Positions 16,742 through 24,786 of a stretch of DNA of 64,000 bases are shown here, piece after piece (the stretch's first letter is position 1; each line of letters begins with the position of its first letter). The stretch spans positions 1 to 64,000 of the forward strand of contig JACRKC010000021.1 in the NCBI GenBank assembly GCA_016235555.1, given 5' to 3'. Position numbers and translations under genes: made by a program. This stretch comes from Verrucomicrobiota bacterium (GTDB taxonomy: Bacteria; Verrucomicrobiota; Verrucomicrobiia; Opitutales; Opitutaceae). The notes beneath the pieces are model-generated. The model was not told where the DNA came from. It made no database searches and saw only the letters and a list, made by a program, of their open reading frames with translations.

Positions 16742-16755
16742 TTGACTTAGATCAA
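16742..16755. promoter_or_regulatory. FNR/Crp-family binding site
   Basis: TTGAC-TTAG-ATCAA matches the FNR/Dnr/NnrR consensus (TTGAT-N4-ATCAA) at 9 of 10 half-site positions. It lies before the tetraheme cytochrome gene at the head of the nitrate operon, where oxygen- or NO-responsive control would be expected. If it acts as a class II site, transcription would begin near 16790; the expected -10 region there (CATCCT) is weak. Confidence 0.75.
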
Positions 16756-16846
16756 GGTTAGGCTGGCCGCGCTGGGGCATCCTGACCGCGACGTGCGACT
16801 CCGTAACCGAATACTCCGCGGCGACCCACCGGGCTGGCGACTGCCA

Positions 16847-17512
16847 GTGCCTCGGGCCGGTTCGGCTGCGCTCGTCGCGGCGGCGATCGTGGTGAGCACG
16901 GTGGGCGCGGTGCATTGGCTGCGCGGCGCAGAGGCGCCCCGTCCCGCCGATGCGCCACCGGTCCTGCCCGTCGTGGCCCGCCCGCCGGCCGAGCAGCCCA
17001 GAGTGGGCCTCGCGACCGACACCCACCTCGACAAAACGCCCCCGCGCAAAACCGTCGGCCTTGATCTCATCCGCAGCGGCTGGACCTACAATTGCATGGA
17101 GTGCCACAAGCTCATCACCGCGCGCTGGCACTACGATCGGCCGATGGTCGAGCACCAGGCGGTCAAGCTCGAGCACGGCAACAACCGCTTCTGCCTCAAC
17201 TGCCACCACCCGAAGAACCGCAGTGCGTTCGTCGATTACGATGGGGCCGAAATCGCGCAGAAGGATGCGGTGCAGCTCTGCGCCAAATGCCACGGCACCA
17301 CGCACCGCGACTGGCAGGCGGGCGTGCATGGGCGGCAGAATGGTTTTTGGAAGGCAGACGCTGGCGAGAAAACGAGGCTGAGTTGCATCCAGTGCCACGA
17401 CCCGCATCACCCGAAGTTCGCCGAGCAGAAGCCGCTCGCGCCTTTGCGTTATCCACCGCGCGGGGCCAACGCCCCGGCCGGCAATCCCGCCACCGCGAAA
17501 GCGAAGCACTGA
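16847..17512 (+). CDS. Tetraheme c-type cytochrome, first gene of the nitrate/ammonium module
   Basis: About 221 residues with four C-x-x-C-H haem motifs (CMECH, CLNCH, CAKCH, CIQCH) and several extra His that could be distal ligands. One N-terminal hydrophobic segment is an uncleaved anchor or signal, placing the haems in the periplasm. It precedes genes for an NrfC-like and an NrfD-like protein, the place held by NrfB in Nrf systems, so it probably shuttles electrons to the octaheme enzyme and perhaps NapAB. The GTG at 16847 is preferred because the FNR-like box predicts transcription from about 16790, too late for the in-frame GTG at 16793, which would give 18 more residues. Confidence 0.8.
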   Translation: MPRAGSAALVAAAIVVSTVGAVHWLRGAEAPRPADAPPVLPVVARPPAEQPRVGLATDTHLDKTPPRKTVGLDLIRSGWTYNCMECHKLITARWHYDRPMVEHQAVKLEHGNNRFCLNCHHPKNRSAFVDYDGAEIAQKDAVQLCAKCHGTTHRDWQAGVHGRQNGFWKADAGEKTRLSCIQCHDPHHPKFAEQKPLAPLRYPPRGANAPAGNPATAKAKH

Positions 17513-17518
17513 CCTCCG

Positions 17519-18493
17519 ATGCACCCCGAGCCACAAAACGAGGTCAGTCCGAAGACCATCGAGCAGGTTTACCAGCCGATGAACCGCCGGACGTTCCTCA
17601 AGGGCACCGCGGCCTCGATGGTCGGCCTCGCCGGGCTCACCGCCGCGCTCAAGCCCCTGCTCGAACTCGAGGCCGGCGCCGTCACCCTCGACGATCTCCT
17701 CCAAAAACATTATCGCGAACTCAAGCCCAACGACCTCAAGCGCATCATGGCCACGCTCGCGGTGAAGACCGAGGCGGAGCACGGTGTGCGGCCGACGCTG
17801 CGCGACCTCAAGCCGCTCGACGGCGTCGAGTTCGGCTACGCGCTCAACCTGACGCGTTGCATCGGCTGCCGGAAGTGCGCGCACGCCTGCCTCAAGGAGA
17901 ACAACCAGTCGCGCGGCGACGCCGACGACATCGAGATGGCCTACATCCGCGTGCTCGAGCTGGACAAGGGCGCGATCAACCTCGAAACCTCGAACGTCTA
18001 CTACGACCCGGCGAAGGTCCCGCAAAAGGACAAATATTACATGCCGGTGCAGTGCCAGCAGTGCCGGCAGTCGCCCTGCACGAAAGTCTGCCCGGTGCAG
18101 GCCACGTGGCAGGAGAAGGACGGCGTGGTGGTCGTCGACTACAACTGGTGCATCGGCTGCCGCTATTGCATGGCCGCCTGCCCCTACGATGCGCGCCGCT
18201 TCAACTACCAGAAGCCCACCATCGCCAAGGAGGCGATCAACCCGAACCAGAGTTACCTGAGCAACCGCATCCGGCCGAAGGGCGTGGTGGAGAAGTGCAC
18301 GTTCTGCCTCCACCGCACGCGCGACGGCAAATACCCCGCGTGCCTCGAGGTATGCCCGACGGGCGCGCGCGTGTTCGGCAACCTCCGCGATCCCAAGAGC
18401 GAGATTAACTACATCCTGAACAACAAGCGCGTCTACGTCCTCAAGGAGGAGGTCGGGACGCTGCCGCGCTTCTACTACTTCTTCGACAAATGA
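17519..18493 (+). CDS. Tat-exported ferredoxin-like subunit with four [4Fe-4S] motifs (NrfC/DsrO type)
   Basis: 324 residues. The twin-arginine signal N-R-R-T-F-L-K-G is at residues 22-29; a second ATG at 17579 (M-N-R-R) would give a more usual signal length. Sixteen cysteines form four cluster motifs: C114/117/120/124, C179/182/187/191, C211/214/217/221 and C260/263/275/279. This is the electron-transfer subunit that partners NrfD-family membrane proteins in Nrf, Dsr, Hyb and Psr complexes. It ends in an ATGA overlap with the NrfD-like gene, supporting a complex. It should pass electrons from the membrane quinol site to the tetraheme cytochrome. Confidence 0.9.
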   Translation: MHPEPQNEVSPKTIEQVYQPMNRRTFLKGTAASMVGLAGLTAALKPLLELEAGAVTLDDLLQKHYRELKPNDLKRIMATLAVKTEAEHGVRPTLRDLKPLDGVEFGYALNLTRCIGCRKCAHACLKENNQSRGDADDIEMAYIRVLELDKGAINLETSNVYYDPAKVPQKDKYYMPVQCQQCRQSPCTKVCPVQATWQEKDGVVVVDYNWCIGCRYCMAACPYDARRFNYQKPTIAKEAINPNQSYLSNRIRPKGVVEKCTFCLHRTRDGKYPACLEVCPTGARVFGNLRDPKSEINYILNNKRVYVLKEEVGTLPRFYYFFDK

Positions 18494-19716
18494 GAGACTA
18501 CGTCACCTTCCTGTGGCGCGTGTGGCGGCTCTCGTGGCAGGGGAGCGCCAAATACTACACGTGGATGTCGATCCTCACCGTGCTCGTGCTGGTCGGCCTG
18601 CACGCGTGGGCGCGGCAGTTTGTCGACGGCCTGCAGACCACCGGCATGACCAACCAGGTCAGCTGGGGCGCCTACATCGCCAACTTCACCTTCCTCGTCG
18701 GCGTGGCGGCGGCGGCCGTGATGCTCGTGATCCCCGCCTACATCTACAAGAAGGAGCACATGCACGAGGTCGTGCTCTTCGGGGAGTTGATGGCGATCGC
18801 CGTGATCGTGATGTGCCTGTTGTTCGTGACCGTCGACCTCGGCCGGCCGGATCGCTTCCTCCACATGATCCCGCCGTTTGGCGTGTTTAATTTTCCCGGC
18901 TCGATCCTCTCGTGGGACGTGATCGTGCTCAACGGCTACCTGCTGATCAACCTGCACATCGCGAGCTACCTCCTCTACAGTCGCTACCGGCAGCAGGAGC
19001 CGACGAAGAAATTCTACATTCCGTTCGTCTTCCTCTCGATCTTCTGGGCGGTGAGCATCCACACGGTCACGGCGTTTCTCTACGTGGGACTCGCGGGCCG
19101 CTCCTACTGGCACCATCCGCTCGTGCCGTCGCGGTTCCTGGCCTCGGCGTTTGTGGCCGGACCCGCGCTGATGGTGCTCGCGTTCCAGATCATCCGCCGC
19201 ACGACGCGCTACTGGATCGGCGACCAGCCGATTTTCACGCTCCGGATGCTCATGACCGTCGCGATGATCATCAATATGTTCCTGCTCGGCTGCGAACTCT
19301 TCACCGAGTTCTACTACCCGACGCAGCACGCCGCGGCGGCGCACTATTTGTATTTCGGTCTGCACGGCCACTCCGGTCTCGTGCCATGGATCTGGACGGC
19401 CATCGGCCTCGACGTGATCGGCCTCGTGTTGCTCGTCTCGCCGGCGAGCCGGCAGATCGCCGGCCTGAACATCGCCTGCGTGGCGTGTTTCTTCGGCATC
19501 TGGATCGAGAAGGGCATGGGCCTCATCATTCCGGGCTTCGTGCCGACGCCGCTCGGCCAGGTGGTCGAGTATCTGCCCACGCTCAACGAGACGCTCGTGT
19601 GCCTCGGCATCTGGGCCTTCGGCACGCTGATGTATTCGTGGATGCTCCACGTCGCCGTCCCGATCATGAACGGCAGCCTCCGCGCCCGCCCCGAACTCAA
19701 ACCCGCCACTCTCTAA
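18490..19716 (+). CDS. NrfD-family quinol dehydrogenase membrane subunit, ten-helix type
   Basis: 408 residues with about ten hydrophobic segments, matching the long NrfD/PsrC group (DsrP, HybB, QrcD) better than eight-helix NrfD. The N-Q-V-S-W-G-A-Y-I-A-N segment in helix 2 and conserved His/Arg loops fit the family's quinone-binding half. Predicted role: oxidise menaquinol at the periplasmic side and reduce the co-encoded four-cluster protein. The start ATG overlaps the upstream stop (ATGA). It replaces NapC or NrfH, neither of which is in the window. Confidence 0.9.
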   Translation: MRDYVTFLWRVWRLSWQGSAKYYTWMSILTVLVLVGLHAWARQFVDGLQTTGMTNQVSWGAYIANFTFLVGVAAAAVMLVIPAYIYKKEHMHEVVLFGELMAIAVIVMCLLFVTVDLGRPDRFLHMIPPFGVFNFPGSILSWDVIVLNGYLLINLHIASYLLYSRYRQQEPTKKFYIPFVFLSIFWAVSIHTVTAFLYVGLAGRSYWHHPLVPSRFLASAFVAGPALMVLAFQIIRRTTRYWIGDQPIFTLRMLMTVAMIINMFLLGCELFTEFYYPTQHAAAAHYLYFGLHGHSGLVPWIWTAIGLDVIGLVLLVSPASRQIAGLNIACVACFFGIWIEKGMGLIIPGFVPTPLGQVVEYLPTLNETLVCLGIWAFGTLMYSWMLHVAVPIMNGSLRARPELKPATL

Positions 19717-19733
19717 TCAACCAACCGCCTCCA

Positions 19734-21182
19734 ATGAAAACCCCGCTCGTCAAATTGCTCGCGACCGCCGTCCTCGTCTTCGCCGCGACCGGTCCGCTGC
19801 GCGCCGCCGGCTTCATCCTCAAGGAAATCTCGCCGCAGAGCGCCGCCTGCGCCGCCTGCCACAAGAAGGAAAGCGCGGTGATCTACGAGCAGTGGGGCGG
19901 CTCCAAGCACTACCGCGCCAACATCGGCTGCTTCGAGTGCCACACGGCCAACGAGAAGGACCCGGACGCCTACGAGCACTACGGCCAGTTCATCTCGACG
20001 ATCGTCACGCCGAAGGACTGCGGGCGCTGCCACGAAAAGGAAGTGCAGGAGTTCACCTCGTCGCACCACGCCAAGGCCGGCCGCATCCTCGGCTCGCTCG
20101 ACAACACCCTCGCCGAAGTGGTCGAGGGCAACCGCGGCTTCAAGACCGCGGCGTATCCCGATGGCGTCAGCTCCGCGGCCGTCAACGGCTGCTGGCAATG
20201 CCACGGCAGCGAAGTGAAGGTGCTCAAGAGCGGCCGCCTCGATCCCGCCACGTGGCCCAACACCGGCATCGGCCGCATCAATCCCGACGGCAGCGAAGGC
20301 TCCTGCTCCGCCTGCCATTCGCGCCATGCGTTCAGCGCGGCCCAGGCCCGCTCGCCGGACAACTGCGGCAAATGCCACATGGGTCCCGACCACCCGCAGA
20401 TCGAGATCTACAACGAGTCGAAGCACGGCATCGCGTTCCGCGCCAACGTCGACAAGATGAATCTCAACAACGCCAAGTGGATCGTGGGCGAGGATTACAG
20501 CGCCGCGCCGACCTGCGCCACCTGCCACATGAGCGCTACGAAGGACCAGGGCGTCACCCACGACGTCGGCCTGCGCATCTCGTGGAACAACCGCCCGGAG
20601 ATCTCCGTCCGGCCCGAGATCGCCGACGCCAAGCTCGGTCTCCCCGGCAAAGACATTCCGTGGGAAAAGCGCCGCGCCAACATGCAGAACGTCTGCGTGA
20701 ACTGCCACAACGTGAACTACGTCCAGGCGTTTTATCAGCAGTATGATTCCCTGATCGATCTCTACCACGGCAAGTATGCCGAGCCCGGCCTCGCGCTCTA
20801 CAAGGCGGTGAAGCCGCTGCTCCCCGGCCCGCAGTTCAGCAACAAGGTCGACTTCACCTGGTATGAAATCTGGCACCACGAAGGCCGCCGCGCCCGGCAC
20901 GGCGCCTCGATGATGGGCCCCGACATCACGCACTGGCACGGCACCTACGAGGTCGCGAAGCACTTCTACTCGAAATACATTCCCGAGCTGCGGGAGGTCG
21001 CGGAGAAGAACAAGGACTCCAGCGACCCCGCCAAGAAGGAGGGCGCCGCCAAGCTGCAGAAGCTGATCGACGACACGCTCAACAGCGACAACCACAAGTG
21101 GTTCCTCGGCAAGATGGACGCCGCCGAGAAGACCCGCCGCGAACAACAGGTGAAGGAATTCCAGCAACGCTACTCGAAGTAG
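19734..21182 (+). CDS. Octaheme cytochrome c of the hydroxylamine oxidoreductase class
   Basis: 482 residues with a Sec signal peptide (about residues 1-24) and eight C-x-x-C-H motifs at residues 39, 66, 96, 153, 191, 211, 261 and 321; no ninth motif is seen. Haem-motif order and the conserved C-terminal segment (residues 375-407, with HHEGRRARHG and DITHWHG) fit the HAO-like family. Oxidative HAO oxidises hydroxylamine, whereas reductive relatives in Epsilonproteobacteria are thought to reduce nitrite or hydroxylamine to ammonium. Linkage to nap genes and to a quinol dehydrogenase favours the reductive direction. The place of a P460 crosslinking Tyr appears to be occupied by Ile or His, but that needs an alignment. 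Confidence 0.85.
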   Translation: MKTPLVKLLATAVLVFAATGPLRAAGFILKEISPQSAACAACHKKESAVIYEQWGGSKHYRANIGCFECHTANEKDPDAYEHYGQFISTIVTPKDCGRCHEKEVQEFTSSHHAKAGRILGSLDNTLAEVVEGNRGFKTAAYPDGVSSAAVNGCWQCHGSEVKVLKSGRLDPATWPNTGIGRINPDGSEGSCSACHSRHAFSAAQARSPDNCGKCHMGPDHPQIEIYNESKHGIAFRANVDKMNLNNAKWIVGEDYSAAPTCATCHMSATKDQGVTHDVGLRISWNNRPEISVRPEIADAKLGLPGKDIPWEKRRANMQNVCVNCHNVNYVQAFYQQYDSLIDLYHGKYAEPGLALYKAVKPLLPGPQFSNKVDFTWYEIWHHEGRRARHGASMMGPDITHWHGTYEVAKHFYSKYIPELREVAEKNKDSSDPAKKEGAAKLQKLIDDTLNSDNHKWFLGKMDAAEKTRREQQVKEFQQRYSK

Positions 21183-21192
21183 CGCGCCCGCC

Positions 21193-21465
21193 GTGCCCAT
21201 CTCCTCCTACGTTCTCCGTTGCGCACCGCAGGATCAGCCTGCGGTGCGCCGCGCTTTGACCAAACTCGACGGTGTGACCGCCGGCGAGTCCACCGACGCC
21301 GGCCTCCCGGTCGTCGCCGACACCGCCACGACGCGCGCCGCGGAAGAACTGGGCGAGCGCCTGCAACAAGTGCCCGGCGTGAAGTCCGCCGTGCTCGTCT
21401 ACCATAACTTCGAGGACGTCGCGGACGAAGTCGCGCCGCTGCCGAAGAGTTTCCGCACGAACTGA
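21193..21465 (+). CDS. napD: NapD maturation chaperone
   Basis: 90 residues of the ferredoxin-fold NapD family, which binds the Tat signal of NapA and delays export until the molybdenum cofactor is in place. It begins PISSYVLRC and has the family hallmark G-V-K-S-A-V-L-V-Y-H-N-F-E-D near the C-terminus. Starts with GTG 11 bases after the octaheme gene and is separated from napA by a palindromic repeat. Confidence 0.9.
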   Translation: MPISSYVLRCAPQDQPAVRRALTKLDGVTAGESTDAGLPVVADTATTRAAEELGERLQQVPGVKSAVLVYHNFEDVADEVAPLPKSFRTN

Positions 21466-21518
21466 TCCGTTTGGAGGCCGTCATGCACTTTTATCCGAAA
21501 AGACGAACGGACTCCGCG

Positions 21519-21588
21519 GTAGGGCAGGTCTGTGACCTGCCCTCTTACGCCATGAGTGTTCGCCGGGCAGGTCACAGACCTGCCCTAC
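21519..21588. repeat. REP-like palindrome between napD and napA
   Basis: Starts GTAGGGCAGGTCTGTGACC and ends with the mirror GGTCACAGACCTGCCCTAC. Same stem type as 25341-25506 and 45645-45711. Its position inside an operon could attenuate or stabilise the mRNA. Confidence 0.85.
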
Positions 21589-21656
21589 TCCCAGCCAGCA
21601 CCCAGCTCAGAGTTCATCACAGGCTCTAGCCCCCTCCGCCCAACCCCCGATTGACC

Positions 21657-24014
21657 ATGCAAACGAACCGTCGTGAATTTCTGAGACAGGCTGCGCTCGC
21701 CTTTGCCTCGAGCGTGCTGGCCGGCGCGCTGCCCCGCAACCTGGGTGCCGCCACCGCCGAGGGCGCCGATGGACTCGTCTGGCACAAGGCGCCGTGCCGT
21801 TTCTGCGGCACCGGCTGCGGCGTGATGGTGGGCGTGAAGGACGGCCGCGTCGTCGCCGTGCAAGGCGACTTGGAGGCGCCCGTCAACCGCGGCCTGCTCT
21901 GCGCCAAGGGCTATCACGCCGGCGTCGCGCTCTACGGCAAGGACCGCCTCACCACGCCACTCATCCGCAAGGGCGGCAAGCTCACGCCAGTCTCGTGGGA
22001 CGAGGCGATCGACACGATCGCGAAGGAGGTCATGCGGAGCCCGGCCACGTTTGCCTTCTACGGCTCGGGCCAGTGGACGATTTGCGAGGGCTACGTCGCG
22101 ATGAAGTTCATGAAGGGCGGCCTGGGTAACAATCACGTCGATCCCAACGCCCGGCTCTGCATGGCCAGCGCCGTCACCGGCATGATTTCCACCTACGGCG
22201 TGGACGAACCCAGCGGCTGCTACGACGACTTCGATGTGGCGGACACCTTCATCCTCTGGGGTAACAACCCCGCCGAGATGCATCCCGTGCTCTGGTCCCG
22301 CATCATCGACCGCCGCGCCAAGGGCCAGAAGGTCGAGGTCATCGACATGGGCACGCGTCGCACGCGCAGCACCGAGGAGGCGGACCATTACCTCGAGTTC
22401 ATCCCGCAGGGCGACCTCGCCATTGCCAACGGCATCTGCCACCTGCTCGTCAAGTCCGGCCGCTACGACAAGGCCTGGGTCGCCAAGCACTGCAACTTCC
22501 GCAAAGGCGGCGACGCCGACGGCGAGGCGATGACGTTCGAGGAGTATGCCAAGTGGCTCGAAACCTACACGCCCGAGTTCGTCCAGAAGGTCGCCGGCAT
22601 CCGCCCCGCGCAGCTCCAGTTGCTCGCCGATCGCTTCGCCGAGCCGAACCGGAAGATCGTTTCGCTCTGGTGCATGGGCATGAACCAGCACACGCGCGGC
22701 ACATGGATCAACAACCTCGTCTACAACGTCCATTTTCTCAGCGGCAAGTTCGGCAAGCCCGGCAGCACGGCGTTTTCGCTCACCGGCCAGCCGAGCGCGT
22801 GCGGCACCTGCCGCGAAGTCGGCACGCTCGGCCACGCGCTGCCCGGCGGCCGCCTTGTCGCCAACGAGGACCACCGCAAGCAATGCGAGGAACTCTGGAA
22901 GCTCCCCGCCGGCCGCATCAACGCGAAGCCCGGCCACCACGCCGTCGCGATGTTCGACGCGCTGCAAAAGGGCGAGCTCACCGGCTGCTGGGTGCAGGTG
23001 ACGAATCCCGCGCAGACGATGCCGAACCTCAACGGCCTCACGAGCAAACTGAAGGAGCGCTTCCTCGTCGTCTCGGACATCTATCCCACCGTCACCACCG
23101 ACCAGGCCACGGTCGTGCTCCCCAGCGCGATGTGGGTCGAGAAGAACGGCATGTTCGGCAACAGCGAGCGCCGCACGCAGCAGTGGTTCAAGCTCATCAA
23201 CGCGCCCGGCGACGCCCGCGACGACGTGTGGCAGACCATCGCCGTCGCGCGGAAGTGCTACGAACTCGGCCACCCCGGCATGAAGGACAAAAACGGGGAC
23301 TTCCTCTTCACGTTCAAGGACGCGGCGGGCAAGGTGATCGAGCTGTGGAAGTGGGACGTGTTCAAAAACGCGAACGCCGACCAGCTGCTCTTCACCGAGT
23401 ATCGCGAGTTCACGATGATGAAGAAATACTTCGTGGCGCCCTACGAGGAACTCGTGAAGGCCCGCGGGATGCGCTGGCCCGTCGTGCAGGACAAGGCCAC
23501 GGGCGTCTGGCGCGAGACCCCGCGCCGTTTCGTCGAGGGCGAGGATCCGTTCGTCGAGCCGGGCCGCGGCGTGGATTTCTACTGGGGCAAGCTCAAGGAT
23601 CACAAAGCGCTCATCTGGGCGCGGCCCTACGAGGCGCCGCCCGAGGTGCCGGACAAGGAGTATCCGTTCTGGCTCTGCACCGGCCGCGTGCTTGAGCACT
23701 GGCACACGGGCACGATGACGCGCCGCGTGCCGCAGCTGCACCGCGCGATGCCGAAGTCCTACGTGGAGCTGAATCCCGAGGACGCCGCGCGGCTCAACAT
23801 CTCGACCGGCGACCAGTTGAAGATCAAATCGCGGCGCGGCGAACTGAAGCTGCCGGCGTGGATCAACGGCCGCTCGACGCCGGCCCGCGGCTCGGTGTTC
23901 GTGCCGTTCTTCGCCGAGGAATCGCTCATCAACCTCGTCACGCTCGAGGCGCACTGCCCGATCTCGAAGGAGCCGGACTACAAGAAGTGCGCCGTGAGCA
24001 TCGCCAAGGCCTGA
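21657..24014 (+). CDS. napA: Periplasmic nitrate reductase catalytic subunit
   Basis: 785 residues from the ATG at 21657. The Tat signal N-R-R-E-F-L-R-Q is at residues 4-11. One [4Fe-4S] site is C47-x2-C50-x3-C54 with C82. The predicted molybdenum ligand is Cys168 in N-A-R-L-C-M-A-S-A, the NapA-type context. Size and the MGMNQHTRGTW, TGQPSAC and TGRVLEHWHTGTMT segments place it in NapA rather than assimilatory NasA or formate dehydrogenase. Reduces nitrate to nitrite in the periplasm with bis-MGD cofactor. No NapF, G, H or C is encoded nearby. Confidence 0.95.
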   Translation: MQTNRREFLRQAALAFASSVLAGALPRNLGAATAEGADGLVWHKAPCRFCGTGCGVMVGVKDGRVVAVQGDLEAPVNRGLLCAKGYHAGVALYGKDRLTTPLIRKGGKLTPVSWDEAIDTIAKEVMRSPATFAFYGSGQWTICEGYVAMKFMKGGLGNNHVDPNARLCMASAVTGMISTYGVDEPSGCYDDFDVADTFILWGNNPAEMHPVLWSRIIDRRAKGQKVEVIDMGTRRTRSTEEADHYLEFIPQGDLAIANGICHLLVKSGRYDKAWVAKHCNFRKGGDADGEAMTFEEYAKWLETYTPEFVQKVAGIRPAQLQLLADRFAEPNRKIVSLWCMGMNQHTRGTWINNLVYNVHFLSGKFGKPGSTAFSLTGQPSACGTCREVGTLGHALPGGRLVANEDHRKQCEELWKLPAGRINAKPGHHAVAMFDALQKGELTGCWVQVTNPAQTMPNLNGLTSKLKERFLVVSDIYPTVTTDQATVVLPSAMWVEKNGMFGNSERRTQQWFKLINAPGDARDDVWQTIAVARKCYELGHPGMKDKNGDFLFTFKDAAGKVIELWKWDVFKNANADQLLFTEYREFTMMKKYFVAPYEELVKARGMRWPVVQDKATGVWRETPRRFVEGEDPFVEPGRGVDFYWGKLKDHKALIWARPYEAPPEVPDKEYPFWLCTGRVLEHWHTGTMTRRVPQLHRAMPKSYVELNPEDAARLNISTGDQLKIKSRRGELKLPAWINGRSTPARGSVFVPFFAEESLINLVTLEAHCPISKEPDYKKCAVSIAKA

Positions 24015-24020
24015 GGAGGT
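24014..24020 (+). promoter_or_regulatory. Strong Shine-Dalgarno for napB
   Basis: AGGAGGT ends four bases before the napB ATG at 24025 and begins at the last base of the napA stop. Most other genes in the window lack such a strong site, so napB translation is probably efficient and coupled to napA. Confidence 0.8.
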
Positions 24021-24024
24021 CCCC

Positions 24025-24651
24025 ATGAAACTCCGCACCCTCCCGCTCCTGCTCGCCGCGCTCGCGGCGGCGGGGCTGACGCGGTTCTCGGCGGCCGAGA
24101 AACCCGCCGCCGCGCCGGCCAGTCCGCCGTTCCAAAACGAGCCGCGCAGCTTCGCCCAACCGATCCGCGAGACGCCCGTCGGTTCCTCCAGCCGTCTCGG
24201 CGATCGCGCCTTCCTCGGCGCGCCGCCGCCGATGCCGCACACCTTCGCCGGCGATCGCGACGGACGTTACTGCATGGAATGCCACGCGCGCGTGGCGCGC
24301 ATCGAGAAACGCCAGAGTGCCATCGCGCCGGTGCCGCACGCGGAGTTTTCGCAGTGCCAGCAATGCCACGTCTCCGGCGTGAACAAGACCCTCGCGCCGT
24401 TCCGCGAAAACGCGTTCGTCGGCCTCGACCTGCCGGGCAAGGGCACGCGCGCCCACGCGTATGCGCCGCCCACGATCCCGCACAAGACGTTCATGCGCGA
24501 CAACTGTCAGTCGTGCCACGGCCCGATGGGCAAGCAGCGCATCGCCTCGCCGCACCCGTGGCGCAGCCAGTGCCAGCAATGCCACGTGCCCGACGCCGCG
24601 AAGAACTACGACCGGCCGCTGCCGTGGGAGAAATTGGGCGGCAACCTGTAG
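24025..24651 (+). CDS. napB: NapB-like cytochrome with four haem motifs (duplicated diheme unit)
   Basis: 208 residues with a Sec signal peptide. Ordinary NapB carries two C-x-x-C-H motifs; this protein has four (CMECH, CQQCH, CQSCH, CQQCH). The halves repeat one pattern: P-P-x-[MI]-P-H, a first haem motif, an I-A-x-P-H segment, then CQQCHV. The first half is about residues 70-118 and the second about 148-192, implying tandem duplication of a NapB diheme unit. It should accept electrons from a donor cytochrome and pass them to NapA. It follows napA by ten bases. Confidence 0.85.
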   Translation: MKLRTLPLLLAALAAAGLTRFSAAEKPAAAPASPPFQNEPRSFAQPIRETPVGSSSRLGDRAFLGAPPPMPHTFAGDRDGRYCMECHARVARIEKRQSAIAPVPHAEFSQCQQCHVSGVNKTLAPFRENAFVGLDLPGKGTRAHAYAPPTIPHKTFMRDNCQSCHGPMGKQRIASPHPWRSQCQQCHVPDAAKNYDRPLPWEKLGGNL

Positions 24652-24684
24652 CGCCGGTCATGCAGAAGAAATCAGCGATGCGTT

Positions 24685-24754
24685 GTAGCAGCCGAGGTGA
24701 CGAGGCTGGCGGATACAATGCACCGTGCCCCGGCCTCCTCACGTCGGCCGCTAC
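24685..24754. repeat. REP-like palindrome (GTAGCAGCCGAGG type)
   Basis: Starts GTAGCAGCCGAGGTGACGAGG and ends CCTCACGTCGGCCGCTAC. Same stem family at 38461-38530, 46962-47031, 48261-48330 and 51124-51193. Confidence 0.8.
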
Positions 24755-24786
24755 GAGCGACGGCATGGTTCCGATTTAGAGCCACC

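Noticed and set aside
15302-18313. Long minus-strand open frame across the CNNM gene, tetraheme cytochrome and cluster protein genes
   Set aside because: It covers three well-supported genes on the other strand and has the Arg/His/Asp-rich composition of a shadow frame.
19734-21182. NrfA or octaheme tetrathionate/nitrite reductase (Otr/Onr)
   Set aside because: There are eight standard C-x-x-C-H motifs, no C-x-x-C-K catalytic haem motif, and the C-terminal pattern is HAO-like.
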